Assembly: GCF_051014685.1 (NCBI RefSeq)
Contig: NW_027478898.1
Coordinates: forward strand, 1 to 64,000
Reading direction: 5' to 3'
Source of the DNA: Ptiloglossa arizonensis
Taxonomy: Eukaryota; Arthropoda; Insecta; Hymenoptera; Colletidae
DNA length: 64,000 bases
The notes under the pieces are model-generated. The model had not been told where the DNA came from. It did no database searches and worked only from the letters and a program-made list of their open reading frames with translations. Positions 52,610-63,961 of the stretch are shown in pieces. The position numbers and the translations under genes are program-made. The stretch's first letter is position 1, and every line of letters starts with the position of its first letter.

Positions 52610-55600
52610 TAGAAACTCTCCCGATTACAACGGTATGTGTATTTTTTCCCTAGCCCATTCTGGTTAAGCGTTTGGCGCAGCAGAATTGCGAAAAATTTGT
52701 TGTCTTCTCAACCATTTCTTAGCTTCAATGTCCCATATCTCGCGAACGGATCGACCAAACCCAAAAATTCCTGCTGCGTCTGAAAGTAGAAACTCGCCCG
52801 ATTACAAGGATATGCGTATTTTTTCCCTAGGCCATTCTGGTTAAGCGTTTGGAGCAGCAGAATTGCGAAATATGTTTTGCCTTCTCAACCATTTCTTGGC
52901 TTCAAACTCCCATATCTCGCGAACGGACTGACCCAACCCAAAAATTCCTATTGCATCTGAAAGTAGAAACTCGCCCGATTACAGCGGTATGTGTATTTTT
53001 TCCCTGCGCAATTCTGGTTAAGCGTTTGGAGCAGCAGAATTGCGAAAATTTTTTTGCCTTCTCAACCATTTCTTGGCTTCAAACTCCCATATCGCGCGTA
53101 CGGACTGACCAGTCCCAAAAATTCCTATTGCATCTGAAAGTAGAAACTCGCCCGATTACAACGGTATGTGTATTTTTTCCCTAGGCCATTCTGGTTAAGC
53201 GTTTGGAGCAGCAGAATTGCTAAAAATTTTTTGCATTCTCAACCATTTCTTGGCTTCAAACTCCCATATCTCGCGAACGGATTGACCAAACCCAGAAGTT
53301 CCTGCTGCGTCTGAAAGTAGAAACTCACCCGATTACAACGATATGCGTATTTTTTCCCTAGGCCATTCTGGTAAAGCGTTTGGAGCAGCAGAATTGCGAA
53401 AATTTTTTTGCCTTCTCAACCATTTCTTGGCTTCAAACTCCCATATCGCGCGAACGGACTGACCAGTCCCAAAAATTCCTATTGCATCTGAAAGTAGAAA
53501 CTCGCCCGATTACAACGGTATGTGTATTTTTTCCCTAGGCCATTCTGGTTAAGCGTTTGGAGCAGCAGAATTGCGAAAAATTTTTTGCCTTCTCAACCAT
53601 TTCTTGGCTTCAAACTCCCATATCGCGCGAACGGACTGACCATTCCCAAAAATTCCTATTGCATCTGAAAGTAGAAACTCGCCCGATTACAACGGTATGT
53701 GTATTTTTTCCCTAGGCCATTCTGGTTAAGCGTTTGGAGCAGCAGAATTGCGAAAAATTTTTTGCCTTCTCAACCATTTCTTAGCTTCAAACTCCCAAAT
53801 CTCGCGAACTGATTGACGTCACCCAAAAATTCCTGTTGCATCTGAAAGTAGAAACTCGCCCGATTACAACGGTATGTGTATTTTTTCCCTAGGCCATTCT
53901 GGTTAAGCGTTTGGAGCAGCAGAATTGCGAAAAATTTTTTGCCTTCTCAACCATTTCTTGGCTTCAAAGTCCCATATCTCGCGAACGGATTGACCTAACC
54001 CAAAAATTCCTATTGCATCTGAAAGTAGAATCTCGCCCCATTACAACGGTATGTGTATTTTTCCCTAGGCCATTCTGATTAAGCGTTTGGAGCAGCAGAA
54101 TTGCGAAAAATTTTTTGTCTTCTCAACCATTTCTTAGCTTCAAACTCCCATATCACGCGAACGGATTGACTTAACCCAAAAGTTCCTGTTGCATGTGAAA
54201 GTTGAAACTCGCCCGATTACAACGTTATGTGTATTTTTTCCCTAGGCCATTCTGGTTAAGCGTTCGGAGCAGCAGAATTGCGAAAAATTTTTTGCCTTCT
54301 CAACGATTTCTTGTCTTCAAACTCCCATATCTCGCGAACGGATTGACCTAACCCAAAAATTCCTATTGCATCTGAAAGTAGAAACTCGCCCGATTACAAC
54401 GGTATGTGTATTTTTTCCCTAGGCCATTCTGGTTAAGCGTTTGGAGGAACAGAATTGCGAAAAATTTTTTGCCTTCTCAAGCATTTCTTGGCTTCAAACT
54501 CCCATATCTCGCGAACGGATTGACCTAACCCAAAAGTTCCTGTTGCATGTGAAAGTAGAAACTCGCCCGATTACAACGGTATGTGTATTTTTTCCCTAGG
54601 CCATTCTGGTTAAGCGTTCGGAGCAGCAGAATTGCGAAAAATTTTTTGCCTTCTCAACGATTTCTTGTCTTCAAACTCCCATACCTCGCGAACGGATTGA
54701 CCTAACCCAAAAATTCCTATTGCATCTGAAAGTAGAAACTCGCCCGATTACAACGGTATGTGTATTTTTTCCCTAGGCCATTCTGGTTAAGCGTTTGAAG
54801 CAGCAGAATTGCGAAAAATTTTTTGCCTTCTCAACCATTTCTTGGCTTCAAACTCCCATATCTCGCGAACGGATTGACCTAACCCAAAAATTCCTATTGC
54901 ATCTGAAAGTAGAAACTCGCCCGATTACAACGGTATGTGTATTTTTTCCCTAGGCCATTCTGGTTAAGCGTTTGGAGCAGCAGAATTGTGAAAAATTTTT
55001 TGCCTTCTCTACCATTTCTTGGCTTCAAACTCCCATATCTCGCGAACGGACGGACCCAACCCAAAAATTCCTATTGCATCTGAAAGTAGAAACTCGCCCG
55101 ATTACAGTGGTATGTGTATTTTTTCCCTAGGCCATTCTGGTTAAGCGTTTGAAGCAGCAGAATAGCGAACAATTTTTTGCCTTCTCAACCATTTCTTGGC
55201 TTCAAACTCCCATATCTCGCGAACGGATAGACCTAACCCAAAAATTCCTGTTGCGTGTGAAAGTAGAAACTCTCCCGATTACAACGGTATGTGTATTTTT
55301 TCCCTAGCCCATTCTGGTTAAGCGTTTGGCGCAGCAGAATTGCGAAAAATTTGTTGTCTTCTCAACCATTTCTTAGCTTCAAAGTCCCATATCTCGCGAA
55401 CGGATCGACCAAACCCAAAAATTCCTGCTGCGTCTGAAAGTAGAAACTCGCCCGATTACAAGGATATGCGTATTTTTTCCCTAGGCCATTCTGGTTAAGC
55501 GTTTGGAGCAGCAGAATTGCGAAATATGTTTTGCCTTCTCAACCATTTCTTGGCTTCAAACTCCCATATCGCGCGAACGGACTGACCAGTCCCAAAAATT

Positions 55601-56786
55601 CCTATTGCATCTGAAAGTAGAAACTCGCCCGATTACAACGGTATGTGTATTTTTTCCCTAGGCCATTCTGGTTAAGCGTTTGGAGCAGCAGAATTGCGAA
55701 AAATTTTTTGCCTTCTCAACCATTTCTTGGCTTCAAACTCCCATATCTCGCGAACGGATTGGCCAAACCCAGAAGTTCCTGCTGCGTCTGAAAGTAGAAA
55801 CTCACCCGATTACAACGATATGCGTATTTTTTCCCTAGGCCATTCTGGTAAAGCGTTTGGAGCAGCAGAATTGCGAAAATTTTTTTGCCTTCTCAACCAT
55901 TTCTTGGCTTCAAACTCCCATATCGCGCGAACGGACTGACCAGTCCCAAAAATTCCTATTGCATCTGAAAGTAGAAACTCGCCCGATTACAACGGTATGT
56001 GTATTTTTTCCCTAGGCCATTCTGGTTAAGCGTTTGGATCAGCAGAATTGCGAAAAATTGTATGCCTTCTCAACCATTGCTTGGCTTCAAACTCCCATAT
56101 CTCGCGAACGGACGGACCCAACCCAAAAATTCCTATTGCATCTGAAAGTAGAAACTCGCCCGATTACAGCGGTGTGTGTATTTTTTCCCTAGGCCATTCT
56201 GGTTAAGCGTTTGAAGCAGCAGAATAGCGAACAATTTTTTGCCTTCTCAACCATTTCTTGGCTTCAAACTCCCATATCTCGCGAACGGATAGACTTAACC
56301 CAAAAATTCCTGTTGCGTGTGAAAGTAGAAACTCGCCCGATTGCAACGGTATGTGTATTTTTTCCCTAGCCCATTCTGGATAAGCGTTTGGAGCAGCAGA
56401 ATTGCGAAAAATTTGTTGTCTTCTTAACCATTTCTTAGCTTCAAACTCCCATATCTCGCGAACGGATTGACCTAACCCAAAAATTCCTACTGCATCTAAA
56501 AGTAGAAACTCGCCCGATTGCAACGGTATGTGTATTTTTTCCCTAGGCCATTCTGGTTAAGCCTTTGGAGCAGCAGAATTGCGAAAAATTTTTTGCCTTC
56601 TCAACCATTTCTTCGCTTCAAACTCCCATATCTCGCGAACGGATACACCTAACCCAAAAATTCCTGTTGCGTGTGAAAGTAGAAACTCGCCCGATTACAA
56701 CGGTATGTGTATTTTTTCCCTAGGCCATTCTGGTTAAGCGTTTGGAGCAGCAGAATTGCGAAAAATTTTTTGCCTTCTCAACCATT
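52610..56786. repeat. 4.2 kb segment, copy 1 (copy 2 at ~59.5-63.9 kb)
   Basis: It matches 59512-63865 at an offset of 6902 bp up to about 55570, then at 7079 bp, because one 177-bp monomer present at about 62475-62650 is missing here. Matching private markers include CAATGTCCC (52725 and 59627), GACGTC (53815 and 60717), GGAGGAACAG and CCATTGCTTGG. I noted about nine substitutions, for example GTTGAAACTC for GTAGAAACTC near 54200 and GGTGTGTG for GGTATGTG near 56172. About 54443-56100 also matches 57452-59286 (offset 3009 bp, 17 monomers), so part of it exists three times. Confidence 0.92.
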
Positions 56787-59511
56787 TCTTCGCTTCAAAC
56801 TCCCATATCTCGCGAACGGATACACCTAACCCAAAAATTCCTGTTGCGTGTGAAAGTAGAAACTCTCCCGATTACAACGGTATGTGTATTTTTTCCCTAG
56901 CCCATTCTGGTTAAGCGTTTGGCGCAGCAGAATTGCGAAAAATTTGTTGTCTTCTCAACCATTTCTTAGCTTCAAAGTCCCATATCTCGCGAACGGATCG
57001 ACCAAACCCAAAAATTCCTGCTGCGTCTGAAAGTAGAAACTCGCCCGATTACAAGGATATGCGTATTTTTTCCCTAGGCCATTCTGGTTAAGCGTTTGGA
57101 GCAGCAGAATTGCGAAATATGTTTTGCCTTCTCAACCATTTCTTGGCTTCAAACTCCCATATCTCGCGAACGGACTGACCCAACCCAAAAATTCCTATTG
57201 CATCTGAAAGTAGAAACTCGCCCGATTACAGCGGTATGTGTATTTTTTCCCTGCGCAATTCTGGTTAAGCGTTTGGAGCAGCAGAATTGCGAAAATTTTT
57301 TTGCCTTCTCAACCATTTCTTGGCTTCAAACTCCCATATCGCGCGAACGGACTGACCAGTCCCAAAAATTCCTATTGCATCTGAAAGTAGAAACTCGCCC
57401 GATTACAACGGTATGTGTATTTTTTCCCTAGGCCATTCTGGTTAAGCGTTTGGAGGAACAGAATTGCGAAAAATTTTTTGCCTTCTCAAGCATTTCTTGG
57501 CTTCAAACTCCCATATCTCGCGAACGGATTGACCTAACCCAAAAGTTCCTGTTGCATGTGAAAGTAGAAACTCGCCCGATTACAACGGTATGTGTATTTT
57601 TTCCCTAGGCCATTCTGGTTAAGCGTTCGGAGCAGCAGAATTGCGAAAAATTTTTTGCCTTCTCAACGATTTCTTGTCTTCAAACTCCCATACCTCGCGA
57701 ACGGATTGACCTAACCCAAAAATTCCTATTGCATCTGAAAGTAGAAACTCGCCCGATTACAACGGTATGTGTATTTTTTCCCTAGGCCATTCTGGTTAAG
57801 CGTTTGAAGCAGCAGAATTGCGAAAAATTTTTTGCCTTCTCAACCATTTCTTGGCTTCAAACTCCCATATCTCGCGAACGGATTGACCTAACCCAAAAAT
57901 TCCTATTGCATCTGAAAGTAGAAACTCGCCCGATTACAACGGTATGTGTATTTTTTCCCTAGGCCATTCTGGTTAAGCGTTTGGAGCAGCAGAATTGTGA
58001 AAAATTTTTTGCCTTCTCTACCATTTCTTGGCTTCAAACTCCCATATCTCGCGAACGGACGGACCCAACCCAAAAATTCCTATTGCATCTGAAAGTAGAA
58101 ACTCGCCCGATTACAGTGGTATGTGTATTTTTTCCCTAGGCCATTCTGGTTAAGCGTTTGAAGCAGCAGAATAGCGAACAATTTTTTGCCTTCTCAACCA
58201 TTTCTTGGCTTCAAACTCCCATATCTCGCGAACGGATAGACCTAACCCAAAAATTCCTGTTGCGTGTGAAAGTAGAAACTCTCCCGATTACAACGGTATG
58301 TGTATTTTTTCCCTAGCCCATTCTGGTTAAGCGTTTGGCGCAGCAGAATTGCGAAAAATTTGTTGTCTTCTCAACCATTTCTTAGCTTCAAAGTCCCATA
58401 TCTCGCGAACGGATCGACCAAACCCAAAAATTCCTGCTGCGTCTGAAAGTAGAAACTCGCCCGATTACAAGGATATGCGTATTTTTTCCCTAGGCCATTC
58501 TGGTTAAGCGTTTGGAGCAGCAGAATTGCGAAATATGTTTTGCCTTCTCAACCATTTCTTGGCTTCAAACTCCCATATCTCGCGAACGGACTGACCCAAC
58601 CCAAAAATTCCTATTGCATCTGAAAGTAGAAACTCGCCCGATTACAGCGGTATGTGTATTTTTTCCCTGCGCAATTCTGGTTAAGCGTTTGGAGCAGCAG
58701 AATTGCGAAAATTTTTTTGCCTTCTCAACCATTTCTTGGCTTCAAACTCCCATATCGCGCGAACGGACTGACCAGTCCCAAAAATTCCTATTGCATCTGA
58801 AAGTAGAAACTCGCCCGATTACAACGGTATGTGTATTTTTTCCCTAGGCCATTCTGGTTAAGCGTTTGGAGCAGCAGAATTGCGAAAAATTTTTTGCCTT
58901 CTCAACCATTTCTTGGCTTCAAACTCCCATATCTCGCGAACGGATTGACCAAACCCAGAAGTTCCTGCTGCGTCTGAAAGTAGAAACTCACCCGATTACA
59001 ACGATATGCGTATTTTTTCCCTAGGCCATTCTGGTAAAGCGTTTGGAGCAGCAGAATTGCGAAAATTTTTTTGCCTTCTCAACCATTTCTTGGCTTCAAA
59101 CTCCCATATCGCGCGAACGGACTGACCAGTCCCAAAAATTCCTATTGCATCTGAAAGTAGAAACTCGCCCGATTACAACGGTATGTGTATTTTTTCCCTA
59201 GGCCATTCTGGTTAAGCGTTTGGATCAGCAGAATTGCGAAAAATTGTATGCCTTCTCAACCATTGCTTGGCTTCAAACTCCCATATCTCGCGAACGGATA
59301 CACCTAACCCAAAAATTCCTGTTGCGTGTGAAAGTAGAAACTCTCCCGATTACAACGGTATGTGTATTTTTTCCCTAGCCCATTCTGGTTAAGCGTTTGG
59401 CGCAGCAGAATTGCGAAAAATTTGTTGTCTTCTCAACCATTTCTTAGCTTCAAAGTCCCATATCTCGCGAACGGATCGACCAAACCCAAAAATTCCTGCT
59501 GCGTCTGAAAG
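56787..59511. repeat. Intervening block with third copy of the GGAGGAAC segment
   Basis: It starts with a tandemly repeated TTCGCTTC/GATACACC monomer, then the GTTTGGCGCAG, ACAAGGATATG and CCTGCGCA monomers. From 57452 to 59286 it is the middle copy of the segment also at 54443-56100 and about 61345-63180. Like the 61.3 kb copy, and unlike the 54.4 kb copy, it keeps the CCTGCGCA monomer. Confidence 0.88.
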
Positions 59512-62500
59512 TAGAAACTCTCCCGATTACAACGGTATGTGTATTTTTTCCCTAGCCCATTCTGGTTAAGCGTTTGGCGCAGCAGAATTGCGAAAAATTT
59601 GTTGTCTTCTCAACCATTTCTTAGCTTCAATGTCCCATATCTCGCGAACGGATCGACCAAACCCAAAAATTCCTGCTGCGTCTGAAAGTAGAAACTCGCC
59701 CGATTACAAGGATATGCGTATTTTTTCCCTAGGCCATTCTGGTTAAGCGTTTGGAGCAGCAGAATTGCGAAATATGTTTTCCCTTCTCAACCATTTCTTG
59801 GCTTCAAACTCCCATATCTCGCGAACGGACTGACCCAACCCAAAAATTCCTATTGCATCTGAAAGTAGAAACTCGCCCGATTACAGCGGTATGTGTATTT
59901 TTTCCCTGCGCAATTCTGGTTAAGCGTTTGGAGCAGCAGAATTGCGAAAATTTTTTTGCCTTCTCAACCATTTCTTGGCTTCAAACTCCCATATCGCGCG
60001 TACGGACTGACCAGTCCCAAAAATTCCTATTGCATCTGAAAGTAGAAACTCGCCCGATTACAACGGTATGTGTATTTTTTCCCTAGGCCATTCTGGTTAA
60101 GCGTTTGGAGCAGCAGAATTGCTAAAAATTTTTTGCCTTCTCAACCATTTCTTGGCTTCAAACTCCCATATCTCGCGAACGGATTGACCAAACCCAGAAG
60201 TTCCTGCTGCGTCTGAAAGTAGAAACTCACCCGATTACAACGATATGCGTATTTTTTCCCTAGGCCATTCTGGTAAAGCGTTTGGAGCAGCAGAATTGCG
60301 AAAATTTTTTTGCCTTCTCAACCATTTCTTGGCTTCAAACTCCCATATCGCGCGAACGGACTGACCAGTCCCAAAAATTCCTATTGCATCTGAAAGTAGA
60401 AACTCGCCCGATTACAACGGTATGTGTATTTTTTCCCTAGGCCATTCTGGTTAAGCGTTTGGAGCAGCAGAATTGCGAAAAATTTTTTGCCTTCTCAACC
60501 ATTTCTTGGCTTCAAACTCCCATATCGCGCGAACGGACTGACCATTCCCAAAAATTCCTATTGCATCTGAAAGTAGAAACTCGCCCGATTACAACGGTAT
60601 GTGTATTTTTTCCCTAGGCCATTCTGGTTAAGCGTTTGGAGCAGCAGAATTGCGAAAAATTTTTTGCCTTCTCAACCATTTCTTAGCTTCAAACTCCCAA
60701 ATCTCGCGAACTGATTGACGTCACCCAAAAATTCCTGTTGCATCTGAAAGTAGAAACTCGCCCGATTACAACGGTATGTGTATTTTTTCCCTAGGCCATT
60801 CTGGTTAAGCGTTTGGAGCAGCAGAATTGCGAAAAATTTTTTGCCTTCTCAACCATTTCTTGGCTTCAAAGTCCCATATCTCGCGAACGGATTGACCTAA
60901 CCCAAAAATTCCTATTGCATCTGAAAGTAGAATCTCGCCCCATTACAACGGTATGTGTATTTTTCCCTAGGCCATTCTGATTAAGCGTTTGGAGCAGCAG
61001 AATTGCGAAAAATTTTTTGTCTTCTCAACCATTTCTTAGCTTCAAACTCCCATATCACGCGAACGGATTGACTTAACCCAAAAGTTCCTGTTGCATGTGA
61101 AAGTAGAAACTCGCCCGATTACAACGTTATGTGTATTTTTTCCCTAGGCCATTCTGGTTAAGCGTTCGGAGCAGCAGAATTGCGAAAAATTTTTTGCCTT
61201 CTCAACGATTTCTTGTCTTCAAACTCCCATATCTCGCGAACGGATTGACCTAACCCAAAAATTCCTATTGCATCTGAAAGTAGAAACTCGCCCGATTACA
61301 ACGGTATGTGTATTTTTTCCCTAGGCCATTCTGGTTAAGCGTTTGGAGGAACAGAATTGCGAAAAATTTTTTGCCTTCTCAAGCATTTCTTGGCTTCAAA
61401 CTCCCATATCTCGCGAACGGATTGACCTAACCCAAAAGTTCCTGTTGCATGTGAAAGTAGAAACTCGCCCGATTACAACGGTATGTGTATTTTTTCCCTA
61501 GGCCATTCTGGTTAAGCGTTCGGAGCAGCAGAATTGCGAAAAATTTTTTGCCTTCTCAACGATTTCTTGTCTTCAAACTCCCATACCTCGCGAACGGATT
61601 GACCTAACCCAAAAATTCCTATTGCATCTGAAAGTAGAAACTCGCCCGATTACAACGGTATGTGTATTTTTTCCCTAGGCCATTCTGGTTAAGCGTTTGA
61701 AGCAGCAGAATTGCGAAAAATTTTTTGCCTTCTCAACCATTTCTTGGCTTCAAACTCCCATATCTCGCGAACGGATTGACCTAACCCAAAAATTCCTATT
61801 GCATCTGAAAGTAGAAACTCGCCCGATTACAACGGTATGTGTATTTTTTCCCTAGGCCATTCTGGTTAAGCGTTTGGAGCAGCAGAATTGTGAAAAATTT
61901 TTTGCCTTCTCTACCATTTCTTGGCTTCAAACTCCCATATCTCGCGAACGGACGGACCCAACCCAAAAATTCCTATTGCATCTGAAAGTAGAAACTCGCC
62001 CGATTACAGTGGTATGTGTATTTTTTCCCTAGGCCATTCTGGTTAAGCGTTTGAAGCAGCAGAATAGCGAACAATTTTTTGCTTTCTCAACCATTTCTTG
62101 GCTTCAAACTCCCATATCTCGCGAACGGATAGACCTAACCCAAAAATTCCTGTTGCGTGTGAAAGTAGAAACTCTCCCGATTACAACGGTATGTGTATTT
62201 TTTCCCTAGCCCATTCTGGTTAAGCGTTTGGCGCAGCAGAATTGCGAAAAATTTGTTGTCTTCTCAACCATTTCTTAGCTTCAAAGTCCCATATCTCGCG
62301 AACGGATCGACCAAACCCAAAAATTCCTGCTGCGTCTGAAAGTAGAAACTCGCCCGATTACAAGGATATGCGTATTTTTTCCCTAGGCCATTCTGGTTAA
62401 GCGTTTGGAGCAGCAGAATTGCGAAATATGTTTTGCCTTCTCAACCATTTCTTGGCTTCAAACTCCCATATCTCGCGAACGGACTGACCCAACCCAAAAA

Positions 62501-63865
62501 TTCCTATTGCATCTGAAAGTAGAAACTCGCCCGATTACAGCGGTATGTGTATTTTTTCCCTGCGCAATTCTGGTTAAGCGTTTGGAGCAGCAGAATTGCG
62601 AAAATTTTTTTGCCTTCTCAACCATTTCTTGGCTTCAAACTCCCATATCGCGCGAACGGACTGACCAGTCCCAAAAATTCCTATTGCATCTGAAAGTAGA
62701 AACTCGCCCGATTACAACGGTATGTGTATTTTTTCCCTAGGCCATTCTGGTTAAGCGTTTGGAGCAGCAGAATTGCGAAAAATTTTTTGCCTTCTCAACC
62801 ATTTCTTGGCTTCAAACTCCCATATCTCGCGAACGGATTGACCAAACCCAGAAGTTCCTGCTGCGTCTGAAAGTAGAAACTCACCCGATTACAACGATAT
62901 GCGTATTTTTTCCCTAGGCCATTCTGGTAAAGCGTTTGGAGCAGCAGAATTGCGAAAATTTTTTTGCCTTCTCAACCATTTCTTGGCTTCAAACTCCCAT
63001 ATCGCGCGAACGGACTGACCAGTCCCAAAAATTCCTATTGCATCTGAAAGTAGAAACTCGCCCGATTACAACGGTATGTGTATTTTTTCCCTAGGCCATT
63101 CTGGTTAAGCGTTTGGATCAGCAGAATTGCGAAAAATTGTATGCCTTCTCAACCATTGCTTGGCTTCAAACTCCCATATCTCGCGAACGGACGGACCCAA
63201 CCCAAAAATTCCTATTGCATCTGAAAGTAGAAACTCGCCCGATTACAGCGGTATGTGTATTTTTTCCCTAGGCCATTCTGGTTAAGCGTTTGAAGCAGCA
63301 GAATAGCGAACAATTTTTTGCCTTCTCAACCATTTCTTGGCTTCAAACTCCCATATCTCGCGAACGGATAGACTTAACCCAAAAATTCCTGTTGCGTGTG
63401 AAAGTAGAAACTCGCCCGATTACAACGGTATGTGTATTTTTTCCCTAGCCCATTCTGGATAAGCGTTTGGAGCAGCAGAAGTGCGAAAAATTTGTTGTCT
63501 TCTTAACCATTTCTTAGCTTCAAACTCCCATATCTCGCGAACGGATTGACCTAACCCAAAAATTCCTACTGCATCTAAAAGTAGAAACTCGCCCGATTGC
63601 AACGGTATGTGTATTTTTTCCCTAGGCCATTCTGGTTAAGCGTTTGGAGCAGCAGAATTGCGAAAAATTTTTTGCCTTCTCAACCATTTCTTCGCTTCAA
63701 ACTCCCATATCTCGCGAACGGATACACCTAACCCAAAAATTCCTGTTGCGTGTGAAAGTAGAAACTCGCCCGATTACAACGGTATGTGTATTTTTTCCCT
63801 AGGCCATTCTGGTTAAGCGTTTGGAGCAGCAGAATTGCGAAAAATTTTTTGCCTTCTCAACCATT
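59512..63865. repeat. 4.35 kb segment, copy 2 of 52.6-56.8 kb
   Basis: Downstream partner of 52610-56786, one monomer longer. It runs to within two monomers of the window edge, where consensus monomers follow (63866-64000). Private differences from copy 1 include GCTTTCTC near 62082 and retention of CCTGCGCAATT near 62559, which again opens a 111-codon TTG-start frame at 62405. Confidence 0.92.
63837..63852. other. A5T6 near-palindrome (representative copy; one per monomer)
   Basis: GCGAAAAATTTTTTGC is an inverted repeat except for one G/T mismatched pair. It recurs in nearly every monomer, with variant forms such as GCGAACAATTTTTTGC, GCGAAAAATTTGTTGC and GCGAAAAATTGTTTGC. An AnTn tract of this length is known to be stiff, with a narrow minor groove, and to suit AT-hook proteins; that any such protein acts here is inference. 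Confidence 0.6.
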
Positions 63866-63944
63866 TCTTGGCTTCAAACTCCCATATCTCGCGAACGGAT
63901 TGACCTAACCCAAAAATTCCTATTGCATCTGAAAGTAGAAACTC

Positions 63945-63961
63945 GCCCGATTACAACGGTA
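63945..63961 (-). other. CENP-B-box-like motif (representative copy; one per monomer)
   Basis: Read on the minus strand this 17-mer is TACCGTTGTAATCGGGC. Against the mammalian CENP-B box YTTCGTTGGAARCGGGA it matches at 12 of 17 positions, counting the degenerate ones. Of the nine core bases of NTTCGNNNNANNCGGGN it keeps seven (CG, A and CGGG) and lacks the two T residues. The first copy in the window is at 102-118. Variants along the array include loss of one C (CTCGCCGATT), ACAGCGG for ACAACGG, and ACAAGGAT in one right-hand monomer type, which destroys one core CG. Whether any CENP-B-like or pogo-transposase-derived protein binds it is unknown, and the resemblance may be chance. Confidence 0.4.

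Noticed and set aside
47185..62740. Eight near-identical 111-codon open frames (47185, 48778, 50371, 52849, 57096, 58512, 59751, 62405) as a gene family
   Set aside because: They start at TTG, are two satellite monomers joined by loss of one stop, recur only because the higher-order repeat recurs, and most of the changes I noticed between copies alter the amino acid. No promoter, signal or domain is visible.
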